Below, in pieces: positions 51,432 through 60,150 of a DNA stretch of 64,000 bases (position 1 is the stretch's first letter; every line of letters starts with the position of its first letter). The DNA is taken from positions 1 to 64,000 of the forward strand of contig CAYPLH010000011.1 in NCBI GenBank assembly GCA_964411505.1, written 5' to 3'. The translations under genes were made by a program, and so were the position numbers. This DNA comes from CAYPLH01 sp964411505. GTDB lineage: Bacteria > Bacillota > Clostridia > CAYPLH01 > DUMO01. The notes below the pieces were generated by a model that saw only the letters and a list, made by a program, of their open reading frames with translations, made no database searches and was not told the DNA's origin.

Positions 51432-51707
51432 AGCTATAGTTTAAATACATATTTTCATTTCACCCTACTTTACTCGTTAACCATCATCCTTTGAAATACG
51501 GGTTTTCATATAAATTGTAACCATAATAATGACTTCCTTTCGTGAACTTTCGCAATATTGTTGGTGGTAATACAATTATTTACAAAAAATTAGGGGGTCA
51601 TTGTTTTATCGAAAAAAATATAGTGCATCCCTTGATAACACAAGGTTTAACAAAAAAATAGGGGTGTAAAACTTTACACTACCAATGATGAAAAGAGGCT
51701 ATTCAAA

Positions 51708-54700
51708 ATGAAAAAGAAAGTCTTGTCCCTAATGTTGGTTATTATTCTTACCCTCACGCTTATTCCCACAATGACATTAGCCACATCCCCCAAAACGCAG
51801 GGGAATACAGTTGGAAATATTCATAATAGTGGGTATGCTGCGATTCAAGGTGAATGGATTTACTATGTTGATAACTCGCGGCGCATTCCCGGTTTATTTA
51901 GCACGGATTTTTACAAAATGCGGACTGATGGCACAGAAATAACAAAACTTGATCAAAGATTGACTGTCAGCAGTAACATTAATATAGTCGGGGATTATGT
52001 TTATTACAGAGGCTGGGGAGGATATGTCTATAAAGCTCAGCACGATGTAAGAGAAGCAACAAGGCTGACAGAGTATTCGGTTCAGAATATTCAAGTTGTA
52101 AATAATTGGATATATTTTTCTAAGCGGGAAATAGGTGGTTGTGCCGAACATAACCTTTATAGAATTCGTACTGACGGTACTGGCGAGCAAATGTTGACTG
52201 ATAGTGACGATGACAAACGTATGCATGTCAACATCGTAGGAGACTGGATATATTACAGCAACGTAAGCGATGGTCACAAGCTTTACAAGGTTCGTATTGA
52301 CGGCACAGAGAAAACAAAATTAAATAATGAATGTAGTTGGTATATCAATGTTATCGGAGATTGGATTTATTATAGTGATTGGGACGATGTAAGGAATTTA
52401 TATAAAATCCGTACCGATGGTACAAATAAAACAAAGTTAAATAACATTCATAGTGGGAGCATCAATGTTGCGGGTGAATGGATTTATTATGTAGCACCTC
52501 CAGACCTTGTTTCTAGTTATGGGGCTCTTCAGAGGATGCGTACCGACGGAACGGGAGTAACAAACATTTTAGAAAGCGCTGGTTCCTTCAGCATCGTTGG
52601 TGAATGGATTTATTATTATGGGATTAAAGATGGACAAGATGGTCAACATTGGCTGCGTCTTAATGAGACTACGATTCCAACAACCCCAACAGTTCCGACT
52701 CCACAACATCCAGTCGACAACAGCACAATGCCGGACAAAGTAAAGACTTTCTACAAAGACAACAACAATAAAACGCAATCTATCTTAACTTATCCTCTGG
52801 ATTGGCTTGTTGCAAATAAATCATCAACTGTAAATGACCCTGAACTCGCAAAATTGGCGATAGCATTTTCGTGTGCAGCGTATGATAACGATTTGAATAG
52901 TATTCTTGATTCATTTGAAAGTCACGGTTTCTACTGGAGTGATGTGAAGCCTTATTACGGACAGGTAAAATGGTCTTTCAATAATCCTGCTTTTACTTTG
53001 GCAAAGAAAACAGACAAGGACGGTAACATCATAGTTGCTGTAGTAATTAGAGGTTCTAATAGATTAGAAGACTGGATAACTGATTTTAATGTGGGGACAG
53101 ATGATACTCATAAGGGATTTCGCCTTTCAACAAGATCAGTCTATGAATCGCTTAAGGGGTTTCTTGGCAGTATCCCCACAGAGGGTAAAATAAAATATTT
53201 CATCACTGGTCACAGTTTTGGAGCTGCTGTGGCAAATTTGCTCGCAGTTGATTTGATGGTCGCTGGTGTTCAAAAGAGCAATGTATTTACTTATACTTTT
53301 GCAACTCCTAATGTTGCAAAAAAGCAAGGTTATTCCGTGTGGAGTCCAAACGGCAAATATGACAATATCATCAATATATGCAATACTGCGGATACTGTCA
53401 CGGAGCTTCCGCAGAATATAAAAATGAGCGATATAAAAAACGATATATGGTGGGGAAAACATGGCAGTACAGCTTGGTTCACGGCAGTACCTAGCTCGAA
53501 AAAAATATCCGCTCCCCATGATAAGTATCTTTATCTTCGTCATATAGCACCAGAAGCGACCGGAAATTTCGGAGACGCCAGTAGCGGGAGCATAACCTCT
53601 GCATTGATTAATTTCAATGCGACGGGAATTTTGTGTCCTGTTGATGTTGATGTTTTTAACAGCAGTGGAGTGCTTAGCGCACAATTCATTAATAATCAAC
53701 CTCATTTTCTAAATGGCGGCGAAAACAACTTGATCCTTTATACGATTGATGATGAAAAATACATCCTATCAAGAGACGACAGTAATTATACACATAATCT
53801 CACAGCTACTAACTCCGGTACAATGGATTATATCGTGCAAGATTACAGCCCTCTGCCTATTGGAAATACTTTCATAAAGTCTTTTGAGAATGTTCCTTTG
53901 ACGGTAGGAAAGCAAATGACAAGCAATATTGGTGGTACAGTTGAACCGTCAGGAGTCCGGTTTTACGTTACCGATGCAAATGGAAAAACAATCAGTGAGA
54001 TTGAGGGCAAAGCGACTATTTCGGATAGATATGCTGTCAGTGAATGGGCGCGTGATGGCATTAAAGACGCGATAGAAAAAGGCTTTGTTCCTTCAGATTT
54101 GAGAAGCAATTACAAGAACATAGTCACTCGTCAAGAGTTTTGCCGTATGGCTGTCAAATGGGTTGAATACAAAGCCGGAAAAAACATTGAATTGGTTATG
54201 CAGGAAAAGGGAGTGTCTCGTAACCCAAACGCTTTTTCAGATACGAATGACCCGGATATTTTAGCAGCTTTTGCCCTTGGTATAACAAACGGTACAGGAA
54301 GTAATCAATTTACACCAAACGGTCAATTTACCCGTGAACAAGCGGCGACAATGATTAGGAATACCTGTAAGGTTGCGGGCATGGATATAAGCAATGTTAC
54401 GCCTGCGGGTTTTGCGGATATTGGAAATGCTTCAAGCTGGGCAGTAGATGGCATAAATTTTGTTCGCAACGCTGAAATTATGCAAGGTACAGGTAACAAT
54501 AATTTCAGCCCGCTAATAACCTATACGATAGAGCAAAGCATAATAACATTTAACAATATTTCATTTATTGGCGAAGCTGATTTGATTGCATTTGCGAACG
54601 AAGTATTTATGTTGACAAATATAGAACGTGAAAAAGCGGGATTATCAATGTTTGGGCAAGCATCGGCATTGACGAAAACGGCAGTAGTGCGCGCTAATGA

Positions 54701-54965
54701 ATTGGTTATCAAATATTTAGCATCACACAATAGACCAGATGGACGCGAGTTCCATACAGCGTATGATGAAAATGGCGTCATATACAAATTGGCAGGAGAA
54801 AACATTGCTATGGGGCAACGAACGCCTAAGGAAGTGGTAGATGGTTGGATGAACTCCCCCGGACATCGGGCAAATATCCTAAATCCAAAATTTGGGCGCC
54901 TTGGAGTTGGAGTGGCGATAGATGAAAATGGGGTTCTGTATTGGTCGCAGAATTTCATGGATTGA
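51708..54965 (+). CDS. Surface protein: DUF5050 propeller, lipase class 3, SLH and CAP domains
   Basis: 1085 residues, ATG 51708 behind AGAGG. After a signal peptide (SLMLVIILTLTLIPTMTLA), residues 40-330 are seven propeller-like units each with G(E/D)WIYY and LYKIRTDGT..TKL text (DUF5050). A Pro/Thr linker leads to a lipase_3 domain (about 365-610) with oxyanion stretch VIRGSNRLEDW, nucleophile GHSFGAA (S503) and later Asp and His candidates. Residues about 772-950 are SLH repeats (FSDTNDPDILAAFALGITNGTGSNQFTP...) that bind wall polymer, and 962-1085 is a CAP/SCP domain (LAGENIAMGQRTPKEVVDGWMNSPGHRANILNPKFG). It is probably wall-attached. It sits beside the duplicated tRNA-Trp region, which suggests acquisition. 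Confidence 0.88.
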   Translation: MKKKVLSLMLVIILTLTLIPTMTLATSPKTQGNTVGNIHNSGYAAIQGEWIYYVDNSRRIPGLFSTDFYKMRTDGTEITKLDQRLTVSSNINIVGDYVYYRGWGGYVYKAQHDVREATRLTEYSVQNIQVVNNWIYFSKREIGGCAEHNLYRIRTDGTGEQMLTDSDDDKRMHVNIVGDWIYYSNVSDGHKLYKVRIDGTEKTKLNNECSWYINVIGDWIYYSDWDDVRNLYKIRTDGTNKTKLNNIHSGSINVAGEWIYYVAPPDLVSSYGALQRMRTDGTGVTNILESAGSFSIVGEWIYYYGIKDGQDGQHWLRLNETTIPTTPTVPTPQHPVDNSTMPDKVKTFYKDNNNKTQSILTYPLDWLVANKSSTVNDPELAKLAIAFSCAAYDNDLNSILDSFESHGFYWSDVKPYYGQVKWSFNNPAFTLAKKTDKDGNIIVAVVIRGSNRLEDWITDFNVGTDDTHKGFRLSTRSVYESLKGFLGSIPTEGKIKYFITGHSFGAAVANLLAVDLMVAGVQKSNVFTYTFATPNVAKKQGYSVWSPNGKYDNIINICNTADTVTELPQNIKMSDIKNDIWWGKHGSTAWFTAVPSSKKISAPHDKYLYLRHIAPEATGNFGDASSGSITSALINFNATGILCPVDVDVFNSSGVLSAQFINNQPHFLNGGENNLILYTIDDEKYILSRDDSNYTHNLTATNSGTMDYIVQDYSPLPIGNTFIKSFENVPLTVGKQMTSNIGGTVEPSGVRFYVTDANGKTISEIEGKATISDRYAVSEWARDGIKDAIEKGFVPSDLRSNYKNIVTRQEFCRMAVKWVEYKAGKNIELVMQEKGVSRNPNAFSDTNDPDILAAFALGITNGTGSNQFTPNGQFTREQAATMIRNTCKVAGMDISNVTPAGFADIGNASSWAVDGINFVRNAEIMQGTGNNNFSPLITYTIEQSIITFNNISFIGEADLIAFANEVFMLTNIEREKAGLSMFGQASALTKTAVVRANELVIKYLASHNRPDGREFHTAYDENGVIYKLAGENIAMGQRTPKEVVDGWMNSPGHRANILNPKFGRLGVGVAIDENGVLYWSQNFMD

Positions 54966-55058
54966 GAAAATGAATATCCATTGTAATTTACATAAAGTAA
55001 CAAATACTAATGTCCATCATATAATATATCAAATAAGTTTTTAGGGGGCTTTGACAAA

Positions 55059-55193
55059 ATGAACTACAAAGAATTAGTCGATTACATCAGAAAAAACCCT
55101 GATGCTTTTAAAAAGGCTGATGACCGCAAAGTAGACTTTGAACACAAATGCGAGCAATGGCTAAAAGCTCGGGAAATCAGCACGAAAAAATAG
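55059..55193 (+). CDS. Small hypothetical protein (44 aa)
   Basis: ATG 55059 has AGGGGGC 9 nt upstream. The product is highly charged (MNYKELVDYIRKNPDAFKKA start, ending REISTKK) and predicted to be one or two helices. No family is recognised. It lies 94 bp after the surface protein on the same strand and may be co-transcribed with it. Too short to judge by codon use. Confidence 0.55.
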   Translation: MNYKELVDYIRKNPDAFKKADDRKVDFEHKCEQWLKAREISTKK

Positions 55194-55300
55194 GCATATA
55201 GAATATGTCTATTTTGCAGTGTGTCTTTTAAGGTGTAAAGAGCTTAGAACGATTTAAAGGCACATTGTATTTAATTATTATGTTTTAAAAATAATTACCC

Positions 55301-55450
55301 AAAAAAGTGGGCTTTGCCACTTTTTTTCGCTAGGGAACCTTATGGTTCCCTTCGACGGATGCTCCGCATCCTGAGCACCCTCCTTAAAGCAGCAAAGGGG
55401 CTTCCCCTTTGCAATCCCCATTGTCTAGGAAAGTATACTTTCCTAGACAA
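55301..55450 (+). repeat. Hairpin-chain repeat family I, full copy B
   Basis: Five stems in order: GTGGGC-ttt-GCCAC with flanking A and T runs (terminator-like), AGGGAACC-ttat-GGTTCCCT, GGATGC-tcc-GCATCC, CAAAGGGG-ctt-CCCCTTTG, and a perfect 30-bp palindrome at 55421-55450 (arms TTGTCTAGGAAAGTA and its complement). It differs from copy A (12691-12841, opposite strand) at only a few bases. It codes for nothing and lies before the amidohydrolase gene. Confidence 0.85.
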
Positions 55451-55454
55451 CAAT

Positions 55455-55489
55455 AAAATAAGGTGAAGGTTTAACTTCACCTTATTTTT
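55455..55489. terminator. Strong terminator hairpin
   Basis: AAAATAAGGTGAAG (55455-55468) pairs with CTTCACCTTATTTTT (55475-55489). A T run flanks it on the plus strand. It directly follows repeat copy B and may end transcripts from the surface-protein side. Confidence 0.75.
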
Positions 55490-55559
55490 ATGATAGAATT
55501 GAGTAGTGTATAGATTACTAGATAGTTTACTCACAATAACATTAGAATTGAGGTATATT

Positions 55560-57206
55560 ATGAACAAACCTACAGACAAAATCTTTATAAACGGGCAAAT
55601 CCACTCCATGGATAATAGAAAAAATATATATCAGGCGATTGCTATATCAGGCGAAAGAATATCAGCCCTTGGTACAAATGCTGAAATTTTAAAATTAAAA
55701 AAAGATAGCACAATTGTATATGATCTCAAAGGGAAAACAACGATACCTGGAATTATTGATACGCATTCACATCTTTTTCGGGTTGCAGTAAGTGAACTTA
55801 AAGAAGAAGTATTTATGCCTACTTCAGTTAAAGAATTGACTGATTTTATTAAAGAAGCTGTAAAGTCATTGCCCAAAGGTGAATGGCTATATTTTAGGAA
55901 TATTTACCCCACACGGCTTAAAGAATACAGATTTCCTACCCTATCCGAACTAGATGAGGCTGCACCAAACAATCCAGTTTACGCTGATGGAGCTTATGCG
56001 GGACAGGCAAACAGCTATGCTTTGCGCCTTTTAGGAATAGAAGAAAGTACACCTAATCCTAAAATAGGGAGGTTTATCAGAGATAAATCAGGAAAGCTCA
56101 CAGGAGGATTATTTTTGTGCAGCGATATGGTTAGAAAACTATTAAAACCCGATACATTCAGCGTAGAAGATTATAAAAAAGGTATTTTAAACCTACAGCA
56201 TAAATACAACCAACTTGGAATAACTTCGGTCGTCGACGGAGGGACTGATGAATATCCAATCAAGGCATTTAATGATCTCTACACAGAGGGGAAGCTGACG
56301 GTTAGAGCTGTATTTACATGCAATTCTCCATCAATTGAGTTAGGCTCAAGTAAGCTTACAAAACTTAGGAATGCAATTTCAACTCCCGAAGAATGGGGTA
56401 AGTTATCATTCTATAAAATACCACTTGATGGCGGAATTCTCACCGGAACAGCTTACATGCGCACCCCTTATATAGACCGGTCAGGTGTATTTGGTATTGA
56501 TATTGATAATTTTAGAGGGATAATACGTAAAAGCGCCGAAGAAATAGTTGAGTACATTGATGCTGCATATAATAACAATCTGCAAATGACTGCTCACTGT
56601 ATCGGGAGCGGAGCAATAGACGTTTTTCTGGATGCATATGAGATTTACCAAAAAAAGAACAACATAAAAGATAAACGATTCTCTATAATTCACTGTGATT
56701 TTACAGACAGTAATACACTTAAAAGAATTAAGGAACTGGGGCTTTTTATACTTTTTCAGCCTGCATGGCATTACTGCGATGGAGATATCTTAACACAGGT
56801 GCTTGATAACGATGCCATTAATACATTCCAACCCTATAAACAGTATATTGAATCGGGCGTAGATGCTGCTGCAGGGAGTGACCATATGGTTAAATATGAC
56901 TCTGTGCTTTCTCAGAATCCCTACAACCCCTATCTGTCACTGTATAACATGGTGACGAGAAAAACACGTGCTGGTGTTGCTATCGGTACAGAGCATTGTG
57001 TATCAAGGGATGAAGCCCTATCATTTTATACATCAAAAGCTGCTGCTGCATCCTTTGATGAAGATTTCAAGGGTACACTCGAAGTAGGTAAAGCTGCTGA
57101 CTTTGCGGTTCTTTCTAATGATTATTTCACCTGTGCTGAAGATGAAATAAAGAAAATCACATCTGACCTTACTGTAGTAGGTGGCAAAATTGCCTACTGC
57201 AAATAA
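55560..57206 (+). CDS. Amidohydrolase family 3 protein (YtcJ-like)
   Basis: 548 residues from ATG 55560 behind GAGG; the ORF back to 55506 has no site. The text follows YtcJ-like metal-dependent amidohydrolases: KIFINGQIHSMDNRKNIYQAIAISGERISALGTNAEIL, GKTTIPGIIDTHSHLF (metal-binding HxH), LTGGLFLCSD, MTAHCIGSGAIDVFLDAYE, FSIIHCDFTDSNTLKRIKELGLFILFQPAW, AAGSDHMV (metal Asp) and GTLEVGKAADFAVLSNDYF at the end. The substrate is unknown; characterised relatives hydrolyse N-acyl or formamide-type compounds. It is a monocistronic cytosolic enzyme with a terminator at 57321-57350. Confidence 0.9.
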   Translation: MNKPTDKIFINGQIHSMDNRKNIYQAIAISGERISALGTNAEILKLKKDSTIVYDLKGKTTIPGIIDTHSHLFRVAVSELKEEVFMPTSVKELTDFIKEAVKSLPKGEWLYFRNIYPTRLKEYRFPTLSELDEAAPNNPVYADGAYAGQANSYALRLLGIEESTPNPKIGRFIRDKSGKLTGGLFLCSDMVRKLLKPDTFSVEDYKKGILNLQHKYNQLGITSVVDGGTDEYPIKAFNDLYTEGKLTVRAVFTCNSPSIELGSSKLTKLRNAISTPEEWGKLSFYKIPLDGGILTGTAYMRTPYIDRSGVFGIDIDNFRGIIRKSAEEIVEYIDAAYNNNLQMTAHCIGSGAIDVFLDAYEIYQKKNNIKDKRFSIIHCDFTDSNTLKRIKELGLFILFQPAWHYCDGDILTQVLDNDAINTFQPYKQYIESGVDAAAGSDHMVKYDSVLSQNPYNPYLSLYNMVTRKTRAGVAIGTEHCVSRDEALSFYTSKAAAASFDEDFKGTLEVGKAADFAVLSNDYFTCAEDEIKKITSDLTVVGGKIAYCK

Positions 57207-57320
57207 ACAGCTTTGAACGCTTTTAGTCGACTCTTTTCGGGCTAGGACATTAAGATTTCTCTCCAGCAAGACGAAAAAGGGACTTTCCTGGAGATCGCCA
57301 CATTTAAAATAGCTTTGGGA

Positions 57321-57350
57321 AAAGCCCTCTATTTAGCAATAGAGGGCTTT
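57321..57350 (+). terminator. Terminator of the amidohydrolase gene
   Basis: AAAGCCCTCTATT (57321-57333) pairs perfectly with AATAGAGGGCTTT (57338-57350). The remainder of the 341-bp gap to 57547 holds no ORF with a ribosome site. Confidence 0.8.
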
Positions 57351-57547
57351 ATATTAAAGGGCTTATGCAACAAGGATATTACTTTTACAAATAGTGAATA
57401 GAGCACTTTTTGATATCTATGAACAATTAACTTTAACTGCGAGTTATAATTTAATGTCATAACACCTACAGCATTTTAGCCCTGTAATCATATTATTGTC
57501 TGTATCTTTATTTTCATGTCAGTTAATATTTTCAATTTTCAATCAAA

Positions 57548-57733
57548 CTACGTCCTAAAAAGCATAACATATAGTGGAAATGCCAAGGCAGTGATTGATA
57601 CTAACAATATCATTATTCCACCTAGTCTGTTTTTTCTTTTCCATGTCCATACACCATAACTTCCACAATAAATACATATCCACAAAAGAATAATACTAGC
57701 AAAGAACCTGTCGTACGTGATAGCTTTATACCT
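57548..57733 (-). CDS. Candidate germinant-receptor D subunit (small two-helix protein)
   Basis: Read on the minus strand from just after the gerKC-like stop, the frame is open from 57733 to TAG 57548-57550 and encodes about 55-60 residues with two membrane helices (FFASIILLWICIYCGSYGVW, basic loop KRKNRLGG, then IMILLVSITALAFPLYVMLF). D-subunit genes of this shape follow the A-B-C genes in many gerA operons. There is no ATG; candidate starts are TTG inside helix one or an unusual codon after AGTAGAGG. It could also be a decayed gene. Confidence 0.45.
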   Translation of the reverse strand, partial: RYKAITYDRFFASIILLWICIYCGSYGVWTWKRKNRLGGIMILLVSITALAFPLYVMLFRT

Positions 57734-57742
57734 CTACTTTCA

Positions 57743-59029
57743 TTAAGATTCATAAGGAGAAGTCTTTATAATTAGACCTGGTCTTCGTATCTTAAGGTCA
57801 ACAACGAGATCAAAATCTGCATTGGGGTACTTTTTTTTCCAGTCAAATTCAGTCCATTTGTCCAATGTCATGAACTTCCCCTTAATTTTCTTTCCAAATC
57901 CTACAATGTCCACCCTATAATCTTTGGAAATTTTTTGCAGTAACATCATCATATCTTTTTCCAAAAACTCTTCGGTTGATATTTCTAGCTTATGCATTTT
58001 AGAAGCATGCTCATAATTTATGCCACTTTGAATTGATAGGATATCAGCTTCAAGAAAAATCCTAGCGTTAATTATTGGGGTATCTCCCATCATTTTTACA
58101 CTATGTCTTGGGGGGCGGCTTTGCTTAACATTCAGCAAAATAAAACTACCTTCACTTTCAGGATCGGGAACAGTTAAATATGAGTAATTATATTCTCCTG
58201 TTAGCATAAGATGATACCTAGTTTCCTGACCATCAAGCTCTCCAACCATTTTTGCGCCATTAAAAACTGCTAGTCCCATCATACTTGTTTTATTCTTATA
58301 CTCTTTTGGTATATTTCCTGCTGTAAAGTCACCTTCAAGGTAGTTCTCCCTTTCTTTTTCCATAAACGTGGAATATTCAATGCTATAGGCATTCAATGAC
58401 CCTATTTTATCTACACCCACTAGTGTAGCAACGGGACTAGAGCATGAGCATTTTGCTTGGCTGTAAAAATTGAAGAAATGCGTATTTGCATTAAATGATG
58501 TGTATAAATAACTGTAAAAAGTCTCCTCGTAAAATTTTGATGGGTTTACGTCTAGAACATAGTTAATCTTTCTAATATAATCCTCTGCTGAATCGGTTGA
58601 AACGCCAATAAACATAGTATTTCTAAATTCTCTTCCCCTGTAAAATGCATTAATGTATTCACTTATACCTTCTTTTGCTAGCTCACTCGAAAAAATTAGA
58701 GCTTTTGTGTGTGAAAAGTTTAATCTCTTACTTATATAAGTGTTTACCATATTGAATCCCGAATAAATAGCCGGGGTTTCAACTGTTGTTGTTGTTACTG
58801 ATTTTGGTCCTTCTCCTTCTCCGTTTTCCTCTTCACTCCCTAAACTGCTTTTCCCAGAAGCTGAGGGCACAGCAATCTGTAATGTCATTCTCAGAAAGTT
58901 GGTTTTTCCTTTATCCAAGCCAATTGCCATAACATAAGCCTGATCATCAATTTCAATCCTATCATAGCAGCCTGAAAATAATATATTACTTATTAGCGCA
59001 ATCAAAAATAGAATAGTAGTTTTCTTCAA
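57743..59029 (-). CDS. gerKC: Spore germinant receptor C subunit (Ger(x)C lipoprotein)
   Basis: 428 residues, start codon ATG at 59029. The N terminus is a lipoprotein signal with lipobox ILFSGC, so it is anchored to the outside of the inner spore membrane. The text fits Ger(x)C proteins: CYDRIEIDDQAYVMAIGLDKGKTNFLRMTLQIAVP, NTYISKRLNFSHTKALIFSSELAKEGI, and the C-terminal DYRVDIVGFGKKIKGKFMTLDKWTEFDWKKKYPNADFDLVVDLKIRRPGLI. It works with the A and B subunits directly upstream (2 bp gap to B), receiving nutrient germinants. The letter in the gene name is by analogy; the family name is secure. Confidence 0.92.
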   Translation of the reverse strand: MKKTTILFLIALISNILFSGCYDRIEIDDQAYVMAIGLDKGKTNFLRMTLQIAVPSASGKSSLGSEEENGEGEGPKSVTTTTVETPAIYSGFNMVNTYISKRLNFSHTKALIFSSELAKEGISEYINAFYRGREFRNTMFIGVSTDSAEDYIRKINYVLDVNPSKFYEETFYSYLYTSFNANTHFFNFYSQAKCSCSSPVATLVGVDKIGSLNAYSIEYSTFMEKERENYLEGDFTAGNIPKEYKNKTSMMGLAVFNGAKMVGELDGQETRYHLMLTGEYNYSYLTVPDPESEGSFILLNVKQSRPPRHSVKMMGDTPIINARIFLEADILSIQSGINYEHASKMHKLEISTEEFLEKDMMMLLQKISKDYRVDIVGFGKKIKGKFMTLDKWTEFDWKKKYPNADFDLVVDLKIRRPGLIIKTSPYES

Positions 59030-59031
59030 AA

Positions 59032-60141
59032 TTAGTGTGCCTCCCCTTTTTTCTTTGTTTTTTTTAAACCTGCTAGAACAAAAAGAAGGATTGCAAACCC
59101 AAAGCTAATTATGAAACCCCATTTTCTCAAATAGCCCGTGTCCAGTTCTATTACTGACATCAGGTTAGGGGGCATAAGGCTCAGAGTAAAAATAATAACA
59201 GCAAACGGTAGAATTAAAGGTTTATAGTGATCAAGTTTAAATGTTTTTTTGAACGACTGAAGCAGAACGTTAAATCCTAAGCTTAAATATAGCATGGCTG
59301 CAACTGCCCATATCAACAAAAAAACAGATTCTCCCCTTTGAAAAAAACTCCCATAGTCAACTAAACGAGCAAGCTGATATATCGGCAGGAAACTCTCAGT
59401 AGCATGCGGATATGCAAAGACCAAAAGATATACCAGAGATGATATTGTAAGAAATACTGATGAAATAACAATTCCGATATAAGTGGATTTTTTAAAATTG
59501 TTAAACTTTTTAAGATTAGGAGTCAGCATAAAAACAATCAACAACTCTGAAAATATTGATATTCTAGTAATTCCATTAATGAAAATTTGCTTAAATCCTA
59601 AGCCAAACAACGGCATGATCTTTGATAAGTCATAATATCGTCCAACCCCAAGCATTATAATAATGTATCCCAAAGATATAATCGGAACTGCTATTGCATT
59701 CATTCTTACTAATGCTTCAAGTCCGACATAGGCTGATATTATCATTGCTGCTAAAAAGAACAGGGACACAAAACTAATGGGAGATATACTTAAGCTTATT
59801 ATTTTCATGTCTTCACTGAACTCTCTTAAGATTACAGAATTAACATATATGGTAAAGCCAATAATTATCAATCCGACAAAAATCCTCCCTGCAGCTCCTC
59901 CAATATGCTCTCCTAGATCAATAAGATCTTTTCCATAATGCTTTTTGTACAGCCTGAGCATAAACCAAAATACTGTAATTGTAATCAAGGATACATAAAT
60001 TGAAAGTATCCATCCAGCCTGACCAGCACTCTCAGCCATTAACCTTGGAAAACTCAAAAATATTTTGGTACATAAAATCAGAATAACCAATGCTGCCATC
60101 TCCCAGTTACCTATATTCATCTCTGCTTCTTTTTTATTCAT
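59032..60141 (-). CDS. gerKB: Spore germinant receptor B subunit (GerAB/EndA permease family)
   Basis: 369 residues with ten membrane segments in an amino-acid-permease-like arrangement. The family reads here as ILCTKIFLSFPRLMAESAGQAGWILSIYVSLI, SPISFVSLFFLAAMIISAYVGLEALVRMNAIAVPIISLGYIIIML, and FQRGESVFLLIWAVAAMLYLSLGFNVLLQSF. This subunit is believed to bind the germinant. The gene starts 9 bp after the A subunit stop and ends 2 bp before the C subunit start, so the three are one operon. Confidence 0.92.
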   Translation of the reverse strand: MNKKEAEMNIGNWEMAALVILILCTKIFLSFPRLMAESAGQAGWILSIYVSLITITVFWFMLRLYKKHYGKDLIDLGEHIGGAAGRIFVGLIIIGFTIYVNSVILREFSEDMKIISLSISPISFVSLFFLAAMIISAYVGLEALVRMNAIAVPIISLGYIIIMLGVGRYYDLSKIMPLFGLGFKQIFINGITRISIFSELLIVFMLTPNLKKFNNFKKSTYIGIVISSVFLTISSLVYLLVFAYPHATESFLPIYQLARLVDYGSFFQRGESVFLLIWAVAAMLYLSLGFNVLLQSFKKTFKLDHYKPLILPFAVIIFTLSLMPPNLMSVIELDTGYLRKWGFIISFGFAILLFVLAGLKKTKKKGEAH

Positions 60142-60150
60142 CTATTACCC

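Noticed and set aside
51600..51707. A c-di-GMP riboswitch before the surface protein
   Set aside because: The GGGGGTCATTG text drew attention, but the conserved blocks of either c-di-GMP class are missing.
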